A DNA stretch of 64,000 nucleotides. Origin: Desulfobacteraceae bacterium. GTDB lineage: Bacteria > Desulfobacterota > Desulfobacteria > Desulfobacterales > Desulfobacteraceae. The stretch covers positions 1 to 64,000 of the forward strand of contig JADGFI010000005.1 in assembly GCA_016743945.1 (NCBI GenBank), written 5' to 3'. Positions 11,201 to 19,910 of the stretch are shown one piece after another. The notes under the pieces were generated by a model. The model was not told the origin of the DNA. It searched no databases and was given only the letters and a program-made list of their open reading frames with translations. The first letter of the stretch is position 1; each line of letters begins with the position of its first letter. A program made the translations under genes and the position numbers.

Positions 11201-12493
11201 TTATTTTCCTTTTTTAACAACCAGATAATATAAAATTCCCAGCAGTATCCATCCGATAAAGATTCCCAGGGACCCGGGTTTTAAAAGTGTCATGGAAATC
11301 AGCCAGGTGGGAATGGTGGATAAAATTGCCAGGACGGGCACCAAAGGGTACAGGGAAATCTTATAGGGCCTGTCCATGGCGGGTTCGTTTTTTCGCAGAA
11401 CAATGACGGTGATGGCCACCAGCAGATAGCAGATAAGAACCGAGGCGGCAGCCGTGTCAAAAAGTGCAATCAATTCGGTGAAAAAAGATCCCAACACCCC
11501 CATTAATCCCAGAAAAATGATGGCCACCCAGGGGGTGTGGAATTTGGGGTGAACAAAGGCGAAAAATGAAGGGATTTCCCTGTCCTTTGCCATGGCCATG
11601 ATCAGCCTGGACCCACCCATCATAAATGCGTTCATGGTGGTCAACAACCCGCAGATACCCGCCACCAGAATGATCACAGACCCCCTTTCTCCCAGGGCTA
11701 TTTTCACCGTATCCAGGATGGGGATCTCAGCTGTGCTTTTTGCCAGGATTTCCCAGGGGGCAAGACCGGCATTGACCATCATGATGGCAATGTAAAAAAG
11801 CGCCACCACCACAATGGAGGCGGGAATCAGAAACACCAGTTTTCTGATGGGGGCATTGACCTCTTCAGCTGCCTGGGGCAAAATATCAAATCCCATAAAC
11901 GCCAGCATGGACAGGGGAACCATCAGGAAAACCCCACCCCAGCCCCGGCCCAGTACCGGCTGGAAATTGGCCATCTCAATCTTTGGCAGGGCAGCTGCCA
12001 CATAAATAAAAATACCGGCAAACAGGATCATGGTAAAGATAAATTGTATCCGGCCGGACAGGCGTACGCCCAGAAGATTTATCAGGGTAAAAAACAGGGC
12101 AATGCCGGCCCCGGTAAAGGAGGGTGAAAAGCCAGGGTGAATTCCATGGATCAGTTTGCCCAGGATAATACATTCCCCCGGCATCATGGCGGCATAGGCA
12201 AGGATGAGAATCCAGCCGGCAAAAAAGCCGGCAAACCTTCCCAATCCTCTTTTAACATAAATATATTCTCCCCCTGCCCGTGGCATGGCAGCGCAGAGTT
12301 CTGCATAACAAAGACCTACAAAAAGGCTGAACACAGCCGCTAAAAAAATGGACAGGCCCACGGCAGGGCCTGCGCGGTCCAGCATGACATTGGCCAGTAC
12401 GGCCCAGGCCATTCCCACCATGGCACCGGTGATCAGGGCAAACATTGTTGCCAGGGTCAGTCCCCGGACCAGAGTTGTTTTCTTTTCCAACAT
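11201..12493 (-). CDS. APC-superfamily amino acid/organic acid permease
   Basis: The 430-residue protein has about 12 hydrophobic segments and APC motifs: LTLATMFALITGAMVGMAWA near the start (the GxG-like first helix region), AAMPRAGGEYIYVKRGLGRF in helix 3 and a final helix ending in a basic tail. This is the usual length of the family, which imports amino acids or amines by proton symport across the inner membrane. I place the start at 12493 (MLEKK) because the purine-rich GGGAGGTGG ahead of it forms the ribosome site; the earlier in-frame ATG at 12508 would overlap that site. It lies between the CoA ligase and the amidohydrolase, suggesting uptake of the substrate that this operon degrades. 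Confidence 0.9.
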   Translation of the reverse strand: MLEKKTTLVRGLTLATMFALITGAMVGMAWAVLANVMLDRAGPAVGLSIFLAAVFSLFVGLCYAELCAAMPRAGGEYIYVKRGLGRFAGFFAGWILILAYAAMMPGECIILGKLIHGIHPGFSPSFTGAGIALFFTLINLLGVRLSGRIQFIFTMILFAGIFIYVAAALPKIEMANFQPVLGRGWGGVFLMVPLSMLAFMGFDILPQAAEEVNAPIRKLVFLIPASIVVVALFYIAIMMVNAGLAPWEILAKSTAEIPILDTVKIALGERGSVIILVAGICGLLTTMNAFMMGGSRLIMAMAKDREIPSFFAFVHPKFHTPWVAIIFLGLMGVLGSFFTELIALFDTAAASVLICYLLVAITVIVLRKNEPAMDRPYKISLYPLVPVLAILSTIPTWLISMTLLKPGSLGIFIGWILLGILYYLVVKKGK

Positions 12494-12527
12494 GGTACCA
12501 CCTCCCATCAGGTTCTATTCACAGGTT

Positions 12528-13856
12528 CTATTCATAGGTTCGTTCAAAATATTCCACTTTGTATTGGGATTTTTCAAAGGTATCAGCAGGAACCCATTCA
12601 ATTATTGGGGTGAACACCAGCTTTTCCCGGAGGGCATTCCTGATTTTTTTGCCCAGGGCCTCCAGTTGTTCTGATGTCTGATCCTTTTCCTGCTCCACCT
12701 TGATGGTGATATTGTCCCCAAAGGAAGGTCCTTTGTGGGGAAGTACAATGCGCATTTCACCCGAAGGACAAAATGCCTGGATTACTCCCTTGACAGCCCC
12801 GGGGAAAACATTGATCCCCTTGACCTTGATCATGTCGTCGCTTCTGCCGATGACATGGAACCTGAAACCGGTTCGCCCGCAGGCGCAGGGATCTGTATAG
12901 ATCCGGACCATGTCCCGGACCCGATACCGTATAACAGGTGTTGCCTCCCGGTTAATGGTGGTAAAAACGATTTCACCCACAGCCCCTTCTGTCATGGGGA
13001 TGGGTGCCATGGTGGAAGGATCTATCAGTTCTGCAACCAAAGCCCCCTGGGCGCAGAAGTGAAGCCCTTTGGACTGACCGCATTCAGCGGCAATATCCGC
13101 TCCCACATCCGCCAATCCGTAAAAATTTCTTGCTGTGATCCCCCAGGCGGCTTCAATTTTTGTCCGCTCCTCTTCGCTCAAAGCCTCCCCTGCCAGGAAT
13201 CCCTTTTTAAATCCCAGATCGGAAGGATCCATCTTAAGGGTGTCTTTGACAACAGTTTCCAGAAAATGGGTGGCGGATGGGGTTGAAAACAGGACCGTGG
13301 GTCGAAGTTCCTTGACAAGGCCCATGAATTTTTCCATGCCCGTGCTTACAAAGGGTGCGGGGATAACGGTGATACCCATGTTTTCCGCGCCGGAACACTC
13401 GGACAGCCCCCCCACAAACAAGGTGAAATTGGCAGGATTGATCATCACATCCTCGGGCCGCAGCCCCCCTGTCCAGGCATGACGGGCAAACATGTCATTC
13501 CAAAGGGCTACATCATTTTTGGTCAGACCTATGAACAAGGGCCGGCCAGTGGTTCCGCTGGTTCCCTGGATTCTGATTATATCCTTCATTTCTGCACATT
13601 GATGGCCGCCCAGCCCGCCGATGGATTCCTGGGTAATCCTTAAATCTTCTTTGGTGGTAAAGGGGAATTTTTCAAGATCCTCCCTGTGCAAAAAATCCTT
13701 TGGGCCAAGGTCGGCCCGGTCAAATTTTTCCCGGTAAAAAGGGGATTTTTCATACACATAGGCAAGCTGCTTTTTTAATGCATGGGTTTCAAGTGCTGCA
13801 AGCTCATCACTGGAAATGGTTTCCATTTCCGGGTTCCAAAAATTTTTTTCATTCAT
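12528..13856 (-). CDS. Phenylacetate-CoA ligase (PaaK)-like adenylate-forming enzyme
   Basis: The 442-residue protein has the PaaK/capsular-synthesis adenylyltransferase layout: LAYVYEKSPFYREKF near residue 35, the ATP-binding IQGTSGTTGRPLFIGL near 98, YGLADVGADIAAECG in the middle and the C-terminal lid HVIGRSDDMIKVKGINVFPG. It should activate an aromatic or other carboxylic acid with ATP to an acyl-adenylate and then acyl-CoA. The start at 13856 (second ATG) leaves seven bases to AGGAGG; the first ATG abuts that site. The neighbours, a MerR-type regulator 11 bases upstream and a permease downstream, suggest a small catabolic operon. The true acid is unknown. Confidence 0.9.
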   Translation of the reverse strand: MNEKNFWNPEMETISSDELAALETHALKKQLAYVYEKSPFYREKFDRADLGPKDFLHREDLEKFPFTTKEDLRITQESIGGLGGHQCAEMKDIIRIQGTSGTTGRPLFIGLTKNDVALWNDMFARHAWTGGLRPEDVMINPANFTLFVGGLSECSGAENMGITVIPAPFVSTGMEKFMGLVKELRPTVLFSTPSATHFLETVVKDTLKMDPSDLGFKKGFLAGEALSEEERTKIEAAWGITARNFYGLADVGADIAAECGQSKGLHFCAQGALVAELIDPSTMAPIPMTEGAVGEIVFTTINREATPVIRYRVRDMVRIYTDPCACGRTGFRFHVIGRSDDMIKVKGINVFPGAVKGVIQAFCPSGEMRIVLPHKGPSFGDNITIKVEQEKDQTSEQLEALGKKIRNALREKLVFTPIIEWVPADTFEKSQYKVEYFERTYE

Positions 13857-13867
13857 TTGCATCCTCC

Positions 13868-15361
13868 TTATTGTTGAATGCCAGATTGTTGAATGCCAGC
13901 GGATTTTAAAATACCTGCTTCAATATGATCATGAAAAGGGGGCAATACATTGAATTTGCCCCCCCTTGTAAACATTTTTATGGCTTGTTCATGCTGGCCT
14001 GCCCGCTGGTAGGCAAGGCCTGAAAAATAATATAGATTGGGCCAGAGCCATTTGGTGAAAAAGGGCAAATGCTTTGCGTAATAGGTGTCTAGTTCTTGCT
14101 TTTGGGACAAAATTGCTTCAAAGGAAAGGATGCTCTTGGCCAGATGATCGGCCCCACCGGGCAGGTCCATTAAAATCCGGCTTTTTGCATATTGGATCAA
14201 TGTTTTTTGGTGCAGATCCTCGGGGATGTTTTCCTCTGCCTTGGCAAATTCATGGAGGCAGCGATTTGCCAGGCGGAAAATTTCATGGGGATCATCGGTT
14301 TCCAGAATATCAAATATATACCATATTCCCAAAAACGCCCGCCCAACCGCATATTCCGGGTTTTCTTCCACCAGAGTTTTCATCTGCTGTTTGAGCCGGA
14401 CCGCCCCCTTATGACCCACAAAAAAACGACGGTACCAGATCCAGCGAACCCGGGTTTCAAGATTTTCAGGTGCTATTCGTCTGACCCTTCGCAGGTAGCG
14501 CAGTGCTGTTTTGATATCGCCCATACAGCTGTACCCAATGGCCAGATCATTGAGCTGCCGGATATCAGGAACCCGGGGGGTGAGCTTTTTTTCCATGGCC
14601 TGGATCTCGATGGTGATCGCTTCGGGGGGCAGGGCAAATCCTTCATCGGCAGAGGCCAGGAAGGAATAGTCCAGGTCTTTTTTATGTTGGCCTATAATTT
14701 GTGCAAGATGACGCCTGCGTGCTTCCATTATAAATGAATTCAGGGAATTTTCCGCCAGCATCTGAATATCGTTGTAGTTGGATGTCTGGTTTTTCAGGGC
14801 CCAGCCTGTAAATGACCGGACTTCCAGTTCCACTGTCTGGCGGACCAGGGATTCCATGGAATCCAGTGCTTTTAGAAGATCTTCCCACTCGGCCCCATGC
14901 TGGTTTAATATTCCGAAAAGCCGGATAAGCCGGTTACTGGCAGGGGAATATAGTTTTTTGCCTTTTTTTGGTCCAGTACAATCGACCCATTTTTTTTTCT
15001 CAAGAATGGCCAGGGTGGCCTTGGGTATCAGTTGAAGGCTTTTTTCCTCTTCTTTTACCATTGTCCCTGAAGTGTCGGGTTCAAGGTCTATTGACGGTCC
15101 AGCTGCTTCCAAAGCATGGTAGTCGTATCTATTTTCCTCAAGGATCTGCCGGATCACAACCAGGGGCATAAACCGGCTGGTCTGGGCTTTTTTAATGGCC
15201 CGGATTTTGGAAACACAGTCCGGATGATACAGGGCCATGTTTTTTCGGGTCTGGACCGGTTTGGGGATTAACCCTTGCTGTACATAAAAGCGGATGGTTC
15301 TCGGGGTAACACCTGCCTTTTCCGCCAACTGACTGATCCGCACCAGAGTGTCTGCTTCCAT
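13868..15361 (-). CDS. MerR-family regulator with large helical (TPR-like) C-terminal domain
   Basis: Residues 6-75 form a MerR winged HTH (RISQLAEKAGVTPRTIRFYV, then QQGLIPKP, VSKIRAIKKAQTSRFMPL). Ordinary MerR proteins have 120-280 residues; this one has 497. The extra part is helical and ends in TPR-like segments (LAIGYSCMGDIKTALRYLRR, LAYQRAGQHEQAIKMFTRGG). The HTH probably binds an inverted repeat in its own promoter, and the long domain could sense a ligand or a protein partner. It is the first gene of a five-gene minus-strand run that continues with the CoA ligase 11 bases downstream. Confidence 0.85.
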   Translation of the reverse strand: MEADTLVRISQLAEKAGVTPRTIRFYVQQGLIPKPVQTRKNMALYHPDCVSKIRAIKKAQTSRFMPLVVIRQILEENRYDYHALEAAGPSIDLEPDTSGTMVKEEEKSLQLIPKATLAILEKKKWVDCTGPKKGKKLYSPASNRLIRLFGILNQHGAEWEDLLKALDSMESLVRQTVELEVRSFTGWALKNQTSNYNDIQMLAENSLNSFIMEARRRHLAQIIGQHKKDLDYSFLASADEGFALPPEAITIEIQAMEKKLTPRVPDIRQLNDLAIGYSCMGDIKTALRYLRRVRRIAPENLETRVRWIWYRRFFVGHKGAVRLKQQMKTLVEENPEYAVGRAFLGIWYIFDILETDDPHEIFRLANRCLHEFAKAEENIPEDLHQKTLIQYAKSRILMDLPGGADHLAKSILSFEAILSQKQELDTYYAKHLPFFTKWLWPNLYYFSGLAYQRAGQHEQAIKMFTRGGKFNVLPPFHDHIEAGILKSAGIQQSGIQQ

Positions 15362-15392
15362 GTCACCTCTTATGTTGTTTTTTTGTTTAACG

Positions 15393-15427
15393 TACTACGT
15401 CGTATGAAATTAAAAAACCCTTGTCAA
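15393..15427 (-). promoter_or_regulatory. Promoter and dyad operator of the MerR-led operon
   Basis: On the minus strand TTGACA (15422-15427) begins a likely -35 element, and a 12-bp dyad of form TACnACGTnGTA lies at 15393-15404 about 17 bases downstream, over the expected -10 region, about 30 bases before the start codon. A dyad in the promoter is what MerR-type control would need, although classical MerR sites sit in the spacer. Confidence 0.45.
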
Positions 15428-15984
15428 GTCCTTTGTAAATTTTCCTATTCCTTAGATGGCTGTTTAAAAGGTACTGATTTTATGTTGTTTGTTTGCTGCG
15501 GGCCAATGGAGGTTCGTAAAATAGCAGAAGAAGGCGGGCATATAAATGAAACCAGATCATCGGGTGATTTTTTATTTGAAAGGTCTATAAAACAAGACTC
15601 CCTGGTGACGGTAAGTGCCTGGCAACAAAATTAAGAGCCTAAAAAAATTTACCAGTATCTGCAAAGGTTTTGGCCTCCTTTTTCTCCAGGACAATCACGC
15701 CAATACCCTGGTTGATGAACGCTGTTTTGGTGATATTATCGTAGGCAAAAATTTTATTTTTCAAGGAAAATCTGTTTGTTGATAAAGTTTGAAGCTGTTT
15801 ACCCCACATTGCTTCTGTTAATAAATACCACTTTCAAATACATCTTTATGACCGATAATACCATTAGTTTTAACTTTGGGATTACTCCTTTCCTTTTGGA
15901 TGTCAACCCCTTAAAAGATTAGTACATTAACCACCCGGCAAGTTTCAGCTCCGTCCCCTTCAACCCGGAGCTATTATTTTTTTC
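15428..15984. other. Spacer with gene debris
   Basis: Besides the LysR fragment listed separately, this stretch has a 42-codon plus-strand reading frame at 15506-15634 (starts MEVRKIAEEGGHINETRS) whose codon use looks like coding sequence. It has no ribosome site and no family I can name, so it may be the tail of a lost gene. The rest is AT-rich and without clear signals. Confidence 0.35.
15639..15821 (-). pseudogene. Fragment of a LysR-type regulator
   Basis: The minus-strand translation over about 60 codons reads from LTEAMWGKQLQTLSTN through FAYDNITKTAFINQG and GIGVIVLEKKEAKTFADTGK to a stop at 15639. It is close to the substrate-binding domain of the LysR gene at 21532-22350 (DDITKTAFINQGIGVTVLEK, then KEAAAFADTGKIF), also at the nucleotide level. 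The N-terminal HTH and most of the protein are absent. This is a degraded paralogue. It still holds the segment just before DNITKTAF that the other copy lacks. Confidence 0.75.
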
Positions 15985-16035
15985 TTGACAGAATGTGTGA
16001 CATTGAATATTAATTCATTAAACATGTTTAGTGAA
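15985..16035 (+). promoter_or_regulatory. Promoter and palindromic operator of the TetR-RND operon
   Basis: TTGACA (15985-15990) and TATTAA (16008-16013) are 17 bases apart, an excellent sigma-70 promoter. Directly downstream a 22-bp near-perfect palindrome (16014-16035, centre AAACATGTTT, arms TTCA/TGAA) covers the transcription start. Its size and place fit a TetR autoregulatory operator. Confidence 0.75.
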
Positions 16036-16060
16036 CAAACACATTTAATGGAATTATATT

Positions 16061-16675
16061 ATGACACGAAGAGATGACTCAAAGGCGGAAACCCGGGAGC
16101 TGATTCTAAAAACAGCACGGCTCCTGTTCTGGGAAAAGGGTGTGGAAAAATGTACGATCCGTGAAATTGCAAAGGAGGCGGGCGTATCTCCGGCTTCGGT
16201 TATCGTTCATTTCAAAAACAAGACCGCCCTGCTTGAAGCAACTCTTTACGAGGAAATTGAAACCAACCTAGCCAAAACCCTGGCCAATCTGTCCACGGAT
16301 CAGGAATTTTCAGGGGTGCTCATGTATATCGTATCCAGAATGCTGGCGGTTTATGATAAAAACCGGGATCTTTACCGCATTCTCATACGGGATACCTATT
16401 ATGAATCCCTCCACGACAGCCCTTCAATTGCGAGGCAGGATGAGCAATACATTCAGTTCGTCGTGGAGATGATAGAGCGGAAAAAGGGCAAAGGCCATTT
16501 CAGGAAAAATCTTGATCCGAACCTTGCGGCCTGGTCCATTCTTTACCTCTATCTTGGCGTGCTCAGAAAATTTCTCATCGATCCTGAATTCAGTGTGGCT
16601 GATGCTGAATCAACCATTGCCGCAATGTTTCAGCAATTAGTCTCAGGGTTTTTATTTCATGGGGAGAAACAATGA
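16061..16675 (+). CDS. TetR-family transcriptional repressor
   Basis: The 204-residue protein has a TetR HTH at residues 10-56 (TRELILKTARLLFWEKGVEK, then CTIREIAKEAGVSPASVIVH, FKNKTALLEA) and a helical ligand domain. The length is typical. Its stop overlaps the ATG of the RND gene in an ATGA junction, so regulator and pump are made together. The palindrome at 16014-16035 is the probable operator. It presumably represses the downstream export cassette until a hydrophobic ligand binds. Confidence 0.92.
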   Translation: MTRRDDSKAETRELILKTARLLFWEKGVEKCTIREIAKEAGVSPASVIVHFKNKTALLEATLYEEIETNLAKTLANLSTDQEFSGVLMYIVSRMLAVYDKNRDLYRILIRDTYYESLHDSPSIARQDEQYIQFVVEMIERKKGKGHFRKNLDPNLAAWSILYLYLGVLRKFLIDPEFSVADAESTIAAMFQQLVSGFLFHGEKQ

Positions 16676-19071
16676 AAAACATCAACAACAAATGTGAAAC
16701 CCTCTTCCGCGGTTTCACGTCGTTTATATATGACAAGAAGTACCTGGCCCTTACTATCATGCTCGCAGTGACGGTGGCCCTTGCGGGGCAGCTTGGCAAA
16801 ATCACCATTGACACCCGTGATGAAAGCTTCTTTCACGAGGATGACCCGATTCTGGTGGCTTATAATGATTTCAAAGAAAAATTTGGCCAGGATGAAATTT
16901 TCATCATCGCCATTGAGCCTGAGCAGGGGTTGAACAAGGCCTTTTTCAACACATTGTACAGACTGCACCATGAACTCAAGGAAACCGTTCCCTACATTGA
17001 TGACATCACAAGTCTTGTGAACGCAAGGATCGTCAGGGGGGAAAAGGACACAATTTACGTTGAGGACCTTTTCCAAAGCCCCCCAAAGACGGAAGGTGAG
17101 GTGGGCAGGATCAAAAAGCTTATCGATCATTTCCCTTTGTATGAGAATTTTCTTGTGTCAGGTGACCGGTCCATGGTCTCCATCATCATCAAGGCCATAG
17201 CCATAAAGGGTGCTGCACCCGACACCCTTATGGAAGGGTTTGACCAGCAAGAGGCGCTCCCGGATGCAGACCGCTACTTGGGCAACGCCGAAAGCATGGA
17301 GATGACCCGGGCGATCCAGGGTGTTATCGGTAAATACCGGGACCTGGGCCATAAATTTTATTTTACGGGAACACCGGCTGTGGTCTCGGCACTGCAGACC
17401 GGCATTGAAAAAGATCTTGCCACTATCATGCCCCTTTCCATGCTGCTCATCGTTTTTTTCCTCACCCTTCTTTACAGAAGAGTGTCAGGGGTCATTTTCC
17501 CCCTGCTCATTGTCGTGCTCTCTTTATTAGGCACCTTCGGGTTTATGGCAGCTGCTGGTTTCCCCATCACCATGGTCAGCCAGATACTGCCGTCCTTTCT
17601 GCTGATTGTCGGCATTGCAGACTCGGTTCACATCCTGACAATTTTCTATCGAAATTATGAAACCTGCCGGGATAAAAAACAGGCCGTCATCGATGCTGTC
17701 GGGCTTTCCGGTCTGCCCGTTCTTATGACCAGTATCACAACGGGCTGCGGACTTTTATCCTTTGCCTGGGCCGACGTGGCAACTGTGGCACAACTGGGGG
17801 GTGTCGCCCCTGTCGGGGTATTATTTGCCTTTGTCTATTCCATCGTTCTTTTGCCGGCCCTTATCGCCATTTTTCCAATGAAACAAAAGAAGGCCTCCGC
17901 CAGCAGCAGTAACCCCACGGACGCAGTCTTTATCTGGATCGCAAAAATTACCACCCAGCGTCCCTATGCCGTAACCCTCATTTTCAGCCTTGTCGTGGTG
18001 CTTGCCTTCTACAGCGCATTATCCGTCCGGTTTTCCCACAACATTTCCACCATGTTCCCCGAGGATTCAGATATTCGTATCGCCACAGAACGGCTTGATT
18101 CGGTGAACGGTGGATCGGTAATGCTGGAGGCATTGGTGGATTCCGGCAGGAAAAACGGCCTCCATGATCCCGAGTTTCTTGCCCGCATGGATCAGGCCGT
18201 TTCAGCCATCACCAACCTTGAGGTTGCAGGTATTCAGGCCGGGAAAACCTGGGCCCTTCCCGACGTGCTCAAGGAGACAAACAGGGCCCTGAATGAGGAC
18301 CAAAACAGCGCCTATGTGGTCCCTGAAAACCAGAAGCTCATTGCCCAGGAACTGATCCTTTTTGAGTCCAGCGGCAGCGATGACCTGGAGGATTTCACCG
18401 ACAGCAACTACAGTGTCGGGCGATTCTCAATAATGGCCCCGTTCTCCGATGCCATCCTGTATGCCGACTACACCAAAAAGCTTACGCAATACCTGACCGG
18501 GCAGTTTCCCGACGCCTCGGTGGTGCTGACTGGAAAAATCCAGCTTTTCTCAAAACTCGTCGACAATGCCCTGAGTACCATGGCCAAAAGTTACTGCTTT
18601 GCCCTGGTGATCATAACCCTCTTGATGATCGTCATGATCGGACATGTCCGGATCTGCCTGATGAGCATGGTGGCCAATGTCGCCCCCCTGATTTGCATCC
18701 TCGGGGTGATGGGCGCACGAGGCATCAACCTCGACCTGAGCACAATGCTTGTGGGCAGCCTGGTCCTAGGGATCGTTGTTGATGATACGATTCATTTTCT
18801 CCATCATTTCAAACGGGCCTTTGACATTACACAGGATGTGGAACGTGCGGTCCGGGAAACCCTGCTGACCACAGGCCGTGCCCTTTTCATTACAAGCATG
18901 GTGCTCTGCGGCGGTTTCTTTATCTATATGGTCGGCTCTCTGGCAAACAATGTCCGGTTCGGGGTAATCAGCGGGACTGCCGTCATCTTTGCCCTGGTGG
19001 CCGACTTTTTCTTGGTGCCGTCCCTTCTGAGCATCTTATATCCACGTAAAATTCATGGGGTAATCATATGA
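16672..19071 (+). CDS. RND-superfamily (MMPL/HpnN-type) exporter permease
   Basis: The 799-residue inner-membrane protein has two homologous halves, each with one leading helix, a periplasmic loop domain and five more helices. The helix-4-type motifs are LIVGIADSVHILTIFYRNYE in the first half and GIVVDDTIHFLHHF in the second, where the acidic residues carry protons. Such MMPL-like permeases are shorter than AcrB and move lipids or hydrophobic compounds towards the outer membrane. It overlaps the TetR gene by 4 bases and the next gene by 4 bases. The LolA-like and DUF1302-type partners downstream suggest a trans-envelope route for a lipid or lipoprotein-like cargo; the cargo is unknown. Confidence 0.9.
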   Translation: MKNINNKCETLFRGFTSFIYDKKYLALTIMLAVTVALAGQLGKITIDTRDESFFHEDDPILVAYNDFKEKFGQDEIFIIAIEPEQGLNKAFFNTLYRLHHELKETVPYIDDITSLVNARIVRGEKDTIYVEDLFQSPPKTEGEVGRIKKLIDHFPLYENFLVSGDRSMVSIIIKAIAIKGAAPDTLMEGFDQQEALPDADRYLGNAESMEMTRAIQGVIGKYRDLGHKFYFTGTPAVVSALQTGIEKDLATIMPLSMLLIVFFLTLLYRRVSGVIFPLLIVVLSLLGTFGFMAAAGFPITMVSQILPSFLLIVGIADSVHILTIFYRNYETCRDKKQAVIDAVGLSGLPVLMTSITTGCGLLSFAWADVATVAQLGGVAPVGVLFAFVYSIVLLPALIAIFPMKQKKASASSSNPTDAVFIWIAKITTQRPYAVTLIFSLVVVLAFYSALSVRFSHNISTMFPEDSDIRIATERLDSVNGGSVMLEALVDSGRKNGLHDPEFLARMDQAVSAITNLEVAGIQAGKTWALPDVLKETNRALNEDQNSAYVVPENQKLIAQELILFESSGSDDLEDFTDSNYSVGRFSIMAPFSDAILYADYTKKLTQYLTGQFPDASVVLTGKIQLFSKLVDNALSTMAKSYCFALVIITLLMIVMIGHVRICLMSMVANVAPLICILGVMGARGINLDLSTMLVGSLVLGIVVDDTIHFLHHFKRAFDITQDVERAVRETLLTTGRALFITSMVLCGGFFIYMVGSLANNVRFGVISGTAVIFALVADFFLVPSLLSILYPRKIHGVII

Positions 19072-19910
19072 AAAAAAAAAATCGGATCAAAACAGATATT
19101 CTCCTTAAAGTACGCCTGGCTGTTTTTGCGATGATTTTGATCATCCTGCCTTCATATGTCTTCGGCCAAACACCTACTGCCTTGGAAATCATGGAGATGG
19201 TGGATGATCGTGATGACGGAGACCGGGCAATTTCAGATATGAAGATGTTGCTCATCGACAGGAACGGCTCCCGGAGGAACCGATCCCTCAGAACTTTCGG
19301 CATTGACCAGGGGGACGACCGCTACAGCATTATGTTCTTCCTATCCCCGGGAGATATACGGGGAACAGGTTTTATGTCCTACGATTACGACAAGGAGGGC
19401 AAAGATGATGATCAATGGCTGTTTCTGCCGGCACTCAAAAAGGTAAAGCGGATCGCATCCAGCGACAAAAGCGGCAGTTTCATGGGATCCGACTTCAGCT
19501 ACGCAGATCTCACCAAGAGGTGTCTGGAAGATTACACCTATGCCTTTTACAAAAAAAAGCCGGAAGTGGCGGTTTACGGTAAAAAATGCTGGGTCATTGA
19601 AAGCCTTCCCAAAGCCCCTAGCGTTATTGACAAAACAGGCTATGTCAAATCCATACTTTTCGTCCGGCAGGACAACCATGTGATTGTGCGGGCCATCCAC
19701 TACCTGGAGGACAACTCCATAAAATACTATGATATCAAAAGGCTTGCACGGGTCGACGGCATCTGGACTGCCCTGGAAATCCATATGACCCGGAAAAAGG
19801 GAAAGAAAACCGTTCACCAAACCATTCTCACCCAGGAAAACGTTGCCTATAACAGGGAGTCGGTCAATGCGTCGCTGTTCACGACCCGTTACCTTGAAAA
19901 AGGCCTGTAG
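19068..19910 (+). CDS. LolA-like outer-membrane lipoprotein-sorting protein
   Basis: The 280-residue protein begins with a basic stretch and a signal peptide cleaved probably after YVFG, and then has the LolA-like fold of the family found next to MMPL-type RND pumps: MKMLLIDRNGSRRNRSLRTF, the conserved LPALKKVKRIASSDKSGSFM and GSDFSYADL, and late strands GIWTALEIHMTRKKGK. It should carry lipid across the periplasm from the RND permease to an outer-membrane partner. It is translationally coupled to the permease (ATGA overlap) and its 3' end overlaps the DUF1302-type gene by 44 bases. Confidence 0.9.
   Translation: MKKKNRIKTDILLKVRLAVFAMILIILPSYVFGQTPTALEIMEMVDDRDDGDRAISDMKMLLIDRNGSRRNRSLRTFGIDQGDDRYSIMFFLSPGDIRGTGFMSYDYDKEGKDDDQWLFLPALKKVKRIASSDKSGSFMGSDFSYADLTKRCLEDYTYAFYKKKPEVAVYGKKCWVIESLPKAPSVIDKTGYVKSILFVRQDNHVIVRAIHYLEDNSIKYYDIKRLARVDGIWTALEIHMTRKKGKKTVHQTILTQENVAYNRESVNASLFTTRYLEKGL

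Noticed and set aside
15506..15634. 42-codon frame with coding-like codons upstream of the LysR relic
   Set aside because: No ribosome site and no recognised family; kept only as debris in the spacer entry.
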